Origin: Nemertoderma westbladi | Lineage: Eukaryota > Xenacoelomorpha > Nemertodermatida > Nemertodermatidae | NCBI GenBank assembly: GCA_032718475.1 | Contig: JAUCBJ010001699.1 | Coordinates: forward strand, 1-29,390 | Direction: 5' to 3' | DNA length: 29,390 nucleotides | Shown: one piece after another, positions 1 to 8,067 of the stretch | Numbering within the stretch: position 1 is the first letter of the stretch | How the letters are laid out: each line of letters opens with the position of its first letter | The notes under the pieces: model-generated | What the model was told of the DNA's origin: nothing | The model's database searches: none | What the model saw: only the letters and a program-made list of their open reading frames with translations | Program-made: the position numbers and the translations under genes

Positions 1-21
1 CGTTTACCTTGGGAACTAACA
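1..21 (+). repeat. 3' end of the 5' LTR
   Basis: These 21 bases are identical to 6254-6274, the end of the downstream LTR, and finish in CTAACA. This is the inverted complement of the TGTTAG that begins the 3' LTR. The rest of the 5' LTR is outside the window. Confidence 0.93.
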
Positions 22-23
22 AA

Positions 24-35
24 TGGCGCTGCGAG
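24..35 (+). other. Primer binding site (tRNA-Ser-like)
   Basis: TGGCGCTGCGAG begins two bases after the LTR end. It is complementary to a tRNA 3' end that finishes in discriminator G plus CCA, with an acceptor strand fitting a serine tRNA (5' GCTGCGA...). The match stops after about 12 bases. The tRNA identity is inferred from general knowledge of tRNA-Ser acceptor stems. Confidence 0.65.
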
Positions 36-683
36 TTGAAAGAAACCTATGGGCCTTGATACTGACTACTGGACTACAGACCAGGGCCACGCATTGCTGC
101 TTTGATTAGGCCTATTGATTTGATACTACATCAGCAGGACGGTAATTACAACTACAGAACTACTGACCAAATTGCTACATCAGTACAGACCGGTACGGAT
201 CAACCGTACTGAGGTCACTGCTACAGCTTTTACATACGTACCGTCTCACCGTCGGTTGCTACCGCCACAACCAGACAACGATTACCGTTGCTTTCAAAAC
301 TTCTACCTACCATTCCAACCAGCCTAGACCGTACATTCCTGCATTCGTTTTTTCTTACACCGGTATTACAAACCGGGCTGGCAGGAGGGAAATAGGCCAA
401 CCCTGCCACTCTCAGACTCTAAGCCTACAGTCTGACAGTAACTACGAACATTTCTACCAGTAAATTGCTATTGCAGTATTGTAACCCGTCTTTAAAAATA
501 TTCCAGTTCTACTTGTTGACTGGAAGGAAAGAACCTGTATTCTTTGGCCATTCTGCCATTCGTTCATTTGTTCTACAATATGCAATACACCGGTACTCTG
601 GTACTCATTACTGATATACAGAGCAATACTTGTCAGACTACTGGTAGGCCTAGATCTGCCAAATAAACATTTCTATACATACA
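36..683 (+). other. Retrotransposon 5' leader
   Basis: This is noncoding leader between the primer binding site and the gag start codon. It contains several CCGGTA/ACCGGT-type palindromes and no ORF worth reporting. Confidence 0.7.
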
Positions 684-1580
684 ATGGCAGCGGCAGCCCC
701 TGTATATACAAGGCTGTTTAAACCTTTCAAACAAACAGACAAATGGAGTGTCTATAAAACCATGATTTTGACAATTATAAATTCTGTTAGAATACCAGAT
801 AACAGTAACCCCGAAGAAGAAAAAAGGAAAATTTTAATTTCAAATTGTGGAACTGACCTCCTTGAAATAATAATAGATATTATTTACCAAGTAGACGTCA
901 ATGATGCTACATTTACAGTCATTATAGATGCTCTCAATGATTATTTTCAATCATCCATAAACAAAGAGGCTGAAGTACGCAAATTTATTAGATTGCAGCA
1001 ATTGCCTGCAGAATCTGTAACTGATTTTGTTAAACGTCTACGCTCTGGGTCACGCTACTGTGAATTTGGAACAAGCCTGGACAGCAGGCTGAAAGAACAA
1101 TTGCTTGCAGGCATAGCGAATGAATCTATAGCTACAGAATTGATGCGGTCAAAACCTACAGATTTTGCTACCGCGATTCAAGTTGCACGAAATTATGAAG
1201 AGGCATGCAATTTTGCAAAACGAGATATAGACGGGTTAACGGTACAAATGTCTAAACTAAACCCAAACTATGGGGCTTCTGAGCCGCATAATTATAAAAG
1301 TTGTAGTTTTCCACACATTCAATGCTTACTTTGTAATAAAAAAGGGCATAAATCTAACAGATGCAATGTGTCAGCAAGTATAACATGTCACTTTTGTGGA
1401 AATGCGGGCCATTTAGAAGTTGCGTGTTTGAAGAAAAGGGCCACATACACAAATTCAGGCAGTTTTAAACAGCAACGACCTGATAGACAGTTAAATACAA
1501 GTTCTAATAAAACTTGTAAATCATTTAGTAAAGCCCATGCAGTTGACATGAGAGTAAAAACCCAAGCGATCATTTTGTGA
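684..1580 (+). CDS. gag: Gag polyprotein of the LTR element, cut short by the MULE insertion
   Basis: This is the structural capsid/nucleocapsid protein of the retrotransposon. About residues 80-175 resemble the retrotransposon gag capsid domain (helical, with the RKFIRLQQLPAESVTDFVKR-type stretch). Two CCHC zinc knuckles follow: C214-x2-C-x4-H-x4-C227 and C235-x2-C-x4-H-x4-C248. The host element's own coding sequence stops at the insertion point, 1545/1546. The last 11 residues and the stop codon come from the terminal inverted repeat of the inserted DNA transposon. The reading phase at the left target duplication is the same as the protease phase at the right duplication, so gag and protease were probably one continuous frame before insertion (inference). 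Confidence 0.9.
   Translation: MAAAAPVYTRLFKPFKQTDKWSVYKTMILTIINSVRIPDNSNPEEEKRKILISNCGTDLLEIIIDIIYQVDVNDATFTVIIDALNDYFQSSINKEAEVRKFIRLQQLPAESVTDFVKRLRSGSRYCEFGTSLDSRLKEQLLAGIANESIATELMRSKPTDFATAIQVARNYEEACNFAKRDIDGLTVQMSKLNPNYGASEPHNYKSCSFPHIQCLLCNKKGHKSNRCNVSASITCHFCGNAGHLEVACLKKRATYTNSGSFKQQRPDRQLNTSSNKTCKSFSKAHAVDMRVKTQAIIL
1537..1545 (+). repeat. Left copy of the 9-bp target-site duplication
   Basis: ATGCAGTTG is found here and at 2580-2588, exactly abutting the ends of the inserted element. A 9-bp duplication is characteristic of Mutator-superfamily transposition. Confidence 0.93.
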
Positions 1581-1717
1581 ACATCCAACTGATATTGCCT
1601 GTTTTATAAATGCTTTAAGTTGTTATGGGATGTTCTGTTTGATTGGTTGTTATGTGATTTACTTGCTAATCTTGGCCAGTATTAAATACACTAAATCAAC
1701 AAGCACTGATCAATGTG
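1546..1717 (+). repeat. MULE left terminal inverted repeat
   Basis: The left arm is 172 bp and matches the reverse complement of 2413-2579. Differences include an extra C in the left arm near 1588, A/G changes near 1654 and 1690, and a 2-base indel near 1706. Confidence 0.93.
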
Positions 1718-1925
1718 TACAGATATACAGTAGGAGTCAATATGTTTCACAGGAGGCATGATGGAGGGGGGGGGGGGGGATTTTCGAAAACCTACTGGCG
1801 CTTGGTGAATTAAAAGCACATCCCGGCGAATTAGCAATGATAATTATTAAGTGAGGGAAAGGAGCAGGTTGCTGTGGCAGGATAATGGATAGAATAATAA
1901 TGATTTTTATTACGTACTATATTTA

Positions 1926-2108
1926 TTATTTATTTTGGAATAAAGATGTAAGGTAAAAAGAGCACGACATTGACATTTTCGTCGACATTGACTGATTGAC
2001 GTCGTCGGGATGTGCAGTTATCCGATGTCGGATTATATTACTTTTCTCTGTAAATCTTTTCTCACAATGGGTACCGGTACACGTATAATAATCTTTTTCA
2101 CAATTCAT
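1926..2108 (-). CDS. Small ORF with one C2H2 zinc finger, inside the MULE
   Basis: This 60-residue ORF holds one complete classical C2H2 finger: C10-x4-C15-x12-H28-x4-H33. The hydrophobic core residues are also in the expected places, with F19 four residues after the second cysteine, then five residues to I25, then two to H28. Chance agreement with every consensus position is unlikely. Such fingers bind nucleic acid or protein partners. No linker to a second finger is visible and the C-terminal part is low complexity (many Ser, Met, Lys). It could be a gene fragment captured by the transposon, as in plant Pack-MULEs, a remnant of the element's own protein, or coincidence. Expression is unknown. 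Confidence 0.45.
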   Translation of the reverse strand: MNCEKDYYTCTGTHCEKRFTEKSNIIRHRITAHPDDVNQSMSTKMSMSCSFYLTSLFQNK

Positions 2109-2412
2109 TATTAGGGCCTACTGTATTACGTATTATTTACCTACTTTAAATGTCCAGTTACTGCTGTATTGTACGATATGACAGTATTTTACAAAGATTA
2201 AAGCTGTAAAGAGGTCTGGCCTCTATCCTAGAACCTAGACGCAAGAGTCCATCAATTGTATTATATTCTTAAGTACATTCCTGCATTCTTTCATTATTAC
2301 GTCAGTCACTGCAAACAATCACTCATAGCGTCATAGGTAAGTGTGTTAGAGTCTGAGAGTACATGTAGAGCTACCGGCATACTGCTAATATTTAAATGTA
2401 AACTACTAAGTT

Positions 2413-2579
2413 ACATTGATCGCTTGTTGATTTAGTGCATTTAATACTGGCCAAGATTAGCAAGTAAATCACACAACAACCAATCAAACAGAACATCCCA
2501 TAACAACTTAAAGCATTTATAAAACAGGCAATATCATTGGATGTTCACAAAATGATCGCTTGGGTTTTTACTCTCATGT
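2413..2579 (-). repeat. MULE right terminal inverted repeat
   Basis: The right arm is 167 bp and is the inverted copy of 1546-1717. Its last 43 bases also supply the start codon and first codons of the downstream protease ORF. Confidence 0.93.
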
Positions 2580-3013
2580 ATGCAGTTGATGTTACAGATA
2601 CAGGCGAAAGTACAGACGAAGAAGATATGTTTGAACAAATGAAAAGTTTTACTGTAAAAGCAGAAATTGAAACCAATCAACTTAATAAGGTAGATCCAAT
2701 GACTACAATCATAACTGTAAATAACTCAAAGTCAATAATTTTTGAGCTTGACACAGGTGCACGTCATTCGGCCATTACATATTCAACATTAGAAAAGTAT
2801 ATACCAGAATTTAAGTTGGAAGAGAGTGATGCAACACTACGTGGTTACTGTGATGGTACAAAAAAGGTTCTAGGCCTTTGCCATGTCACAGTACATATAC
2901 CCAAATTGAACAAGACAGTTAATAATCTACCATTACTAGTGATCAATGGAAAAGTGAATACACCACTTTTTTGGAAAACATTGGGTGGATACGTTTGGAG
3001 AAGGAGTGGATAA
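2537..3013 (+). CDS. pro: Protease region of pol, with a transposon-derived N-terminus, frameshifted at its end
   Basis: This is the retroviral-type aspartic protease that processes the Gag-Pol polyprotein. The catalytic DTG lies at residues 72-74 in the context FELDTGARHSAIT. About the first 14 residues (MDVHKMIAWVFTLM) are encoded by the right terminal repeat of the inserted MULE and are not part of the original protein. The frame fails at a run of six T at 2967-2972. Five T would carry the frame into the RT ORF, so one extra T is the simplest explanation. The part after that run (WKTLGGYVWRRSG) is out-of-frame read-through. Confidence 0.85.
   Translation: MDVHKMIAWVFTLMYAVDVTDTGESTDEEDMFEQMKSFTVKAEIETNQLNKVDPMTTIITVNNSKSIIFELDTGARHSAITYSTLEKYIPEFKLEESDATLRGYCDGTKKVLGLCHVTVHIPKLNKTVNNLPLLVINGKVNTPLFWKTLGGYVWRRSG
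2580..2588 (+). repeat. Right copy of the 9-bp target-site duplication
   Basis: ATGCAGTTG is identical to 1537-1545. Host retrotransposon coding sequence resumes here. Confidence 0.93.
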
Positions 3014-4553
3014 GCTAGTAGAAACTGCTCCGTTCATAGTGAAGTCCTTAGTACCCAGGAGTGCCTTAGAAAGTATTCTTGAAAATAATAGAAATGTATT
3101 TGATGGATTAGGATGCTACAATGGTACGCCAGCTAATGTTAGTTTGAAAGTGAATGCCCAGCCCAAGTTTTTAAAGTGTAGAACTGTCCCCCATGCATTT
3201 CGCGAGAAAGTGGAGTTGATATTACAGTCAGATATTGACAAGGGCAGCCTTCGTAAACCACTACCAAATGAAAACATTGAATGGGCTACCCCACTTGTTG
3301 TCGCAAAAAAACCTGGTTTAGATGACAAAATACGAGTCTGTGGGGATTATAAAAGTACATTAAATCCACATATCATAGATGATCCATTTCCCTTACCTAC
3401 ATTTGATGAAATTGCAGCAAAACTGGAGGGTGGAGAAGAGTTTACAGTGATTGACCTAAGAGAAGCCTACCATCAGCTTCCTCTAGATCAGCATTCCCAA
3501 CTACTTACGACTTTAAATACTCCACTTGGACTCTTAATACCAACTCGTGTTCCTTACGGGATAAAAACCGCAAGCACTAAGTGTTTAAAAGTTGTTGATG
3601 AGGTACTTCAAGAAGTCGACTGTAAAGAATCCGTTGCTGCTTACATGGATGAAATAATAATAACAGGTACAAATCGTCAGGATCATTTAGAGAGACTTTG
3701 CAAAGTTCTCAAACAATTACAACATCGAAACAAAACGTTACGGAGAGAAAAGTGTGCATTTTTACAGGATGAAGTCAAATTCTGCGGTCATGTCATTTCG
3801 AAACACGGAATTGCTCCTGATAAGGACAAAATTGAAGCTGTAGTGAAATTGCAGGAACCTTCAACTACCAAAGAGCATCAGTCAGCTTTAGGATTCTTCA
3901 ACTATTTGAGAAAGTTCATCCCGAATTATGCAGAAATGGCCCAACCCCTTTACAAAATGTTAGAGAAAGGAAATAAGTTTTTGTGGACCAAAGTTGAAAG
4001 TAAGGCTTTTACAGACCTGAAACGGGCCATCACAAAATATACAATGCTTTGTTTTTTTGATACAAGAAAGGAAACACATCTAATTACAGATGCTTCAGAA
4101 CAAACAATATCTGCAATATTGTTACAGAAGAATACTGAAGGAAATCTATGCCCTATCGAATTCATGTCTGCTTCCCTATCACAATGTCAGAAGCGCTATT
4201 CACAACTTGATCGTGAGGCTCTTGCTATCATTAGTGGAATTCGGAAATTCCGAAATTATTTAATAGGTAGAAAATTCCATTTGATTACCGACAACGAGCC
4301 TCTCCGACATATATTATCACCTTCAAAGGCATTGCCAGCTCTAGCAGTTTCTCGGCTTCAGCACTGGGCAATGGAGTTGTCATCCTATGAATTCAGTATG
4401 TCATACATAAAGTCACAATTGAACCCATCCGATTGTTTTACTCGAATTTCGCAACCAGGTAACATTGTAGATGATGATATTGATATCAAATGCTTTGATA
4501 TTCAAGAAGAGCAAAACATCAAATCGAGATGGTTTAAAAGCAGCCACTGCTAA
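2985..4553 (+). CDS. pol: Reverse transcriptase and RNase H region of pol, broken
   Basis: This segment copies element RNA into DNA and degrades the RNA strand. RT motifs include FPLPTFDEIAAKL, the first catalytic aspartate in FTVIDLREAYHQ, and a catalytic box that reads YMDE (3642-3653) where the family has YxDD. The second aspartate is therefore glutamate, and the preceding FG(V/I)..AP region is also divergent. RNase H follows, with the HLITDAS motif, the REALAII segment and the KFHLITDNEPL segment. The ORF begins with a GTG only because of the upstream frameshift; the true frame enters from the protease. It ends in a second frame change at about 4513-4531, after which integrase continues in another frame. 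Confidence 0.93.
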   Translation: MDTFGEGVDKLVETAPFIVKSLVPRSALESILENNRNVFDGLGCYNGTPANVSLKVNAQPKFLKCRTVPHAFREKVELILQSDIDKGSLRKPLPNENIEWATPLVVAKKPGLDDKIRVCGDYKSTLNPHIIDDPFPLPTFDEIAAKLEGGEEFTVIDLREAYHQLPLDQHSQLLTTLNTPLGLLIPTRVPYGIKTASTKCLKVVDEVLQEVDCKESVAAYMDEIIITGTNRQDHLERLCKVLKQLQHRNKTLRREKCAFLQDEVKFCGHVISKHGIAPDKDKIEAVVKLQEPSTTKEHQSALGFFNYLRKFIPNYAEMAQPLYKMLEKGNKFLWTKVESKAFTDLKRAITKYTMLCFFDTRKETHLITDASEQTISAILLQKNTEGNLCPIEFMSASLSQCQKRYSQLDREALAIISGIRKFRNYLIGRKFHLITDNEPLRHILSPSKALPALAVSRLQHWAMELSSYEFSMSYIKSQLNPSDCFTRISQPGNIVDDDIDIKCFDIQEEQNIKSRWFKSSHC

Positions 4554-5907
4554 TGATAATGTTTTAAAATTAATACTACAGCATTTAAATTGTCCAAATT
4601 CCAGAATTGCAAAGGATAAAGCTCTTCATGATTACAAACCTTTAATGATTGAACTATCCAGTAATGATGGAATTTTATGTAGAGGAACAGCAACAATAAT
4701 CCCAATATCACTTCAGAAGAAAGTTCTCCAAGAGCTCCATGGACCACATATTTGCGCACGACGAATGAAAGAAACTGCTCGTAATGTAGTTTGGTGGTTG
4801 GGAATCTCCAAAGATATAGAACTATATGTGAAAAGTTGTGAAAGTTGCCAGAGATGTGCGAAAGAGGTACATGTTACAACATGTCCAATGCCAGAACCAA
4901 TAGAACCTTTTGAAAGAATACATCTTGACTTTGCAGAATACGAATCGACAATCTTCTTAGGAATAGAATGTGCCAAGACAAAATGGTCTCGAGTTATTGT
5001 TCCCAACAAAGCAACAGCAGCTATAGTCATCACTGAACTTCGGAAATTTTTCGCCGATTTCTCTATCCCTAAAATTATCGTTGCAGATAATGGTCCCCAA
5101 TTCCGAGCCGAAGAATTGGATGCTTTTTGCATTGCAAATGGCATTAACCGATGGCCCTCACCACCATATAAACCGTCTTGTAATGGTGCAGCTGAGAGAC
5201 TAGTGCAATCATTCAAATCGTCATTAAAGAAACAAGAAGATGATAATGAAAAATTATCTATGGCAGATCGTATAAGTAGATTCATGTTGTTTGACCATAA
5301 TGCAATAAAATCAAATGGGAAAACCCCCGCCGAGTTAGTGTTAGCGTACAAGCCAAAGACCCGATTAGATAGACTGATCAACTTCCCAGCAAAGATCAAG
5401 GATCCAAAAAATAGTCCTTACGTTATTGGTGAAGCTGTATGGATACGTAATTATTCTCGATTATCTGGGCACTATGAGCGTTGGTTGCCTGGTAAAGTGG
5501 TTCAATACATCGGGAATAGAATTATCACGGTTGAAGTGTGTGGTGTCATTGTCCGTCGCCACATTGACCAAATGAGACGCCGTTATAGTCCATTTGTAGG
5601 AACTTCACGCAGTATAGCGCCCACCGAGATAACTAGTTCGCAACCCCTACCACCATATTACCATAGGTTAATAAATATTCCGGAAACAACTCCGGCCCAT
5701 ATTCAACGACGTTCTGAGAAGACACTTACCCAGATTCCACTGGAATGCACCTTCGAACCAACACAAGAACGGGTCGAGAGCTTTGTAACGCCCCGCAACA
5801 ACCCACCATCACCTACGGTACACAACCAGGGTGAACAACTCTCCAATGAACATCCAGCGAGATACCCACGATGGGCTCATAAGAAACCAAACTATTATGG
5901 ATATTAA
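4471..5907 (+). CDS. int: Integrase region of pol
   Basis: Integrase inserts the cDNA into the genome. The N-terminal HHCC-type zinc region is seen as LHGPH... with CESC about 35 residues later. The catalytic core has D153 (HLDFAE), D206 (ADNGPQF) and E242 (NGAAERLVQ). The last two are separated by 35 residues, so the DD35E triad is intact. A GPY/F-like C-terminal module follows (YERWLPGKVVQYIG... RRHIDQMRRR), ending in a Pro/Ser-rich tail. No chromodomain is recognised. Roughly the first 20 residues are an out-of-frame reading of the RNase H tail; true integrase-linked sequence starts near GLKAATANDN. Confidence 0.93.
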   Translation: MMILISNALIFKKSKTSNRDGLKAATANDNVLKLILQHLNCPNSRIAKDKALHDYKPLMIELSSNDGILCRGTATIIPISLQKKVLQELHGPHICARRMKETARNVVWWLGISKDIELYVKSCESCQRCAKEVHVTTCPMPEPIEPFERIHLDFAEYESTIFLGIECAKTKWSRVIVPNKATAAIVITELRKFFADFSIPKIIVADNGPQFRAEELDAFCIANGINRWPSPPYKPSCNGAAERLVQSFKSSLKKQEDDNEKLSMADRISRFMLFDHNAIKSNGKTPAELVLAYKPKTRLDRLINFPAKIKDPKNSPYVIGEAVWIRNYSRLSGHYERWLPGKVVQYIGNRIITVEVCGVIVRRHIDQMRRRYSPFVGTSRSIAPTEITSSQPLPPYYHRLINIPETTPAHIQRRSEKTLTQIPLECTFEPTQERVESFVTPRNNPPSPTVHNQGEQLSNEHPARYPRWAHKKPNYYGY

Positions 5908-5984
5908 TATGGGAATAGGAGACTATAATAAGCCTGAACATAATACTCAAAGATTCATATTGTGTGTTTTATATGAATTATTTT

Positions 5985-5996
5985 GTGGGGGGAAAT
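5985..5996 (+). other. Polypurine tract
   Basis: The purine-rich GTGGGGGGAAAT run lies directly before the TGTTAG start of the 3' LTR. This is the expected site of plus-strand DNA priming. Confidence 0.85.
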
Positions 5997-6274
5997 TGTT
6001 AGGGTTATGATTGATGGTGTTATGCGGGACTGATATACTGTATGTACATAGGTAGGAGGATTCCAAGGAGATACCGGTTACTACCTAGGTCAGTACGGCA
6101 GTAGGTAGAGATAGATAGATTCAGTACAGCAGTACATTCATTGTATTCGTCCGTCCTGCTTTACTTTATGCCGTCATACCATCACTATGGGACTGCAGGT
6201 ATATAGGAATATATAGATATATATGATCATCACTTATCTTTATTATATCTTCACGTTTACCTTGGGAACTAACA
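5997..6274 (+). repeat. 3' LTR, 278 bp
   Basis: It starts TGTTAG and ends CTAACA, a six-base inverted terminal pair with the canonical TG...CA. TATA-rich sequence at about 6200-6228 could act as the element promoter. No AATAAA was found. The final 21 bases equal positions 1-21. Confidence 0.93.
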
Positions 6275-7416
6275 AAGAACAATGTTGTTGAACAATAGGA
6301 TCACTTTAGATGGAATAGATTCAAAGAATGCCAGAATTACTCTCGATCTAAATGATGCAGAGGTTTCACGAAAAGGCTTCTGACTAATCGGGAATTTCAT
6401 GACGGGAATTGGTACATAATCCAGGATTCACCCAATTATCAGACTAGCAACCATGCACAGACTTTAGGTATCATCTACAGGGTTTCCTACAGTAGTTTAA
6501 AAGCTATTGCTGCCTACTGGCGCAAGAAGTCGAGTACCGATCTAGACTTTGCTGATGACTTTGGATTGAATTTTATAATTGGAGTACATTAGATTTACTG
6601 TGATCATTACCTCTGCTCATTGGATCAGGCTGATTCTCGTGTTGTAAAAACAAAATTTTGTAAAATGTTTAAATTATTAAAAATACTGACTTTCGATGCC
6701 ATATTGTCCTGGGTGTACATGGAGTTCTACAATAACGGCCTCGGGGAGTTCTACAATGGCTCTACTTTAACTTCTACTGTATAGTACCATTATATTGCCG
6801 AATTCCAGGAAGGGCAGCATGGAACCATATTATTGCAGAATGCCCGGGGAGGTTTTTATGAGGGTAGTGAACAAGCGGGTTCATGGAGTAGATTTAATTG
6901 TTGAATGTCTCCCGGGGGAAATTTGATTTTCACTAGTTTCAGTTTCGGCTCTAGGCCTACATACTTCCATGCATGAATTATTATTAATTTACATTTTTGA
7001 GTAAAAATTATTTTTAGACATATTTTCCACTACTGATACAGGAAATTCTATGAAAAAATGAAAAAAATTACCAGTTTTCATGTAATAATGCGTTTTATTG
7101 GTGTACCATATATGGCACGCTATGCATTGGATATATCAAAGTACCCAAATATTTTACTGCATGATGGGTCATATATGGCACAGCAAATACGAAACAGTTG
7201 ACTGGATTGTCAATTATTATTACATGTACTAAAAAGTAATTATGAATCAGAAACAGATTCCATCAATAATGTTGATATGATTTTCAGTGTTAGATTCCCA
7301 GCCCGCATTTTTTACAAATTCTTAATAGAATAAATAACTGAAAAATTGACAATGTAGGGATTCTGGAATATCTAAAGATCTCTGGAAGTACGAATATTAT
7401 TATATTCTCATATACG
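6275..7416. other. Intergenic, mostly unassigned
   Basis: Apart from the LINE shard at 6512-6566, no gene, RNA or intact element is visible. A short near-duplicate containing GGAGTTCTACAAT occurs at about 6720 and 6746. Confidence 0.6.
6512..6566 (+). mobile_element. Short LINE shard, same family as 17183-18760
   Basis: Two blocks match the intact-looking LINE RT ORF in the same order: CCTACTGGC..AGAAGTCGAG (LINE about 17743-17766) and GATCTAGACTTTGCTGATGA (LINE about 17789-17808, encoding DLDFADD). The intervening ~20 bases are deleted. Confidence 0.65.
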
Positions 7417-7430
7417 AATAATAATTTATG
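7417..7430. repeat. SINE target-site duplication, distal copy
   Basis: AATAATAATTTATG is identical to 7691-7704. The pair brackets the SINE exactly. Confidence 0.85.
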
Positions 7431-7690
7431 AATGGGAGAATCTTTTAGGCTCATTAAGCCAAGGAATGCCTGTTCACCACCATGGGTGATCTTCCACAGT
7501 AAACCCTTCCACTCTGTTTCCCAAGTTGCCTTGGTTCCCATTTATCGACCACTGAAGGATAAAGCCGGGGTTGGGCTAGGCTGCAGCATTTAAAGCACTG
7601 TGCCCAAACAGTGCTGCCCCATCTAGGGATCGAACCAGGGCTCCCTAATCGGAAGCCCAGTAATATCACCACTAGACCAAGCTGCTGCTT
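7431..7690 (-). mobile_element. tRNA-derived SINE, about 260 bp, with 14-bp target duplication
   Basis: On the minus strand the 5' head carries an A box (TGGTCTAGTGG, 7669-7679) and, 32 bases on, a B box (GGTTCGATCCC, 7626-7636). This is an internal RNA polymerase III promoter in tRNA-like arrangement. The body runs on for about 190 bases with no poly(A) tail, ending ...GATTCTCCCATT. It is flanked by perfect 14-bp direct repeats, which fits LINE-assisted target-primed insertion. Its head resembles the SINE at 26716-26993 and both contain CTTAATGAG, but the bodies differ. Confidence 0.85.
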
Positions 7691-7704
7691 AATAATAATT
7701 TATG
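7691..7704. repeat. SINE target-site duplication, head-side copy
   Basis: AATAATAATTTATG is identical to 7417-7430. Confidence 0.85.
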
Positions 7705-8067
7705 TAAACCAGTAAACCTCTTCCCATTTTACACGGGGAGCTTCGATGCCCATTGGGTTCGAAATTGTACTGATTTACATCGCCAAGGTACAGCAGCACC
7801 TACAGGACAGCAGTATTCTATTAGGGATTATATTGTGTGTACTGTAGGGTAGGCCTAATTACTGAATTAAATACCGTGCAAATGGATAAAAAATACTGGA
7901 ACATTAATTAAAAGTAATCGAATAATACCCTAAGGCATTATTACCGCGTTAAAAGGATTTAAACTGGAAATGTAAAGAACATTTCAAATAATATTGCATG
8001 TCTATACTGTTATAGTCTGCCCTTCCCCCATCACCAAGCGACCTTTACTATGCCCCCACCACATACT
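7705..8067. other. Intergenic, nothing recognised
   Basis: This is AT-rich sequence without a supportable ORF, RNA or repeat. Confidence 0.5.

Larger units (their letters stand above)
1546..2579. mobile_element. Non-autonomous Mutator-like (MULE) DNA transposon, 1,034 bp
   Basis: The ends start ACATGAGAG... and are inverted repeats of about 170 bp with only a few mismatches and small indels. A perfect 9-bp duplication (ATGCAGTTG) flanks them. Long terminal inverted repeats plus a 9-bp duplication point to the Mutator superfamily. No transposase ORF is present, so it would need a helper in trans. The interior has a G13-class homopolymer near 1766-1779. It also has a stretch (about 1780-1880) that recurs in ATP5F1C intron 3, and a 60-codon minus-strand ORF with a C2H2 zinc finger. 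It sits in the gag-protease junction of the retrotransposon and is therefore younger than that insertion. Confidence 0.9.
1..6274 (+). mobile_element. Ty3/Gypsy-type LTR retrotransposon, nearly full length, inactivated
   Basis: The last 21 bases of a long terminal repeat open the window, and the same 21 bases recur at 6254-6274 at the end of a 278-bp LTR. Between them lie, in order, a primer binding site, gag with two zinc knuckles, an aspartic protease, reverse transcriptase, RNase H, integrase with a DD35E triad, and a polypurine tract. The RT-RNaseH-integrase order is that of Ty3/Gypsy elements, and the sequence style resembles the metazoan Mag/K02A2.6-like group (inference). No env ORF is present. 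The element is broken by a 1,034-bp DNA transposon at the gag-protease junction, by two pol frameshifts and by a changed RT catalytic box. The 5' flank is outside the window, so the target duplication and LTR divergence cannot be checked. Confidence 0.95.

Noticed and set aside
2967-2972. Programmed ribosomal frameshift at the T6 run in pol
   Set aside because: Gypsy elements do use frameshifting, but usually between gag and pol. Here it lies between protease and RT with no slippery-site context or pseudoknot seen, so a simple insertion or assembly error is more likely.
4713-5399. 228-codon minus-strand open frame
   Set aside because: It is antisense to the integrase domain and has no recognisable motif; it is a shadow of the coding strand.
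5908-5996. Possible env gene between integrase and the 3' LTR
   Set aside because: Fewer than 90 bases separate the integrase stop from the LTR, too little for any envelope protein.
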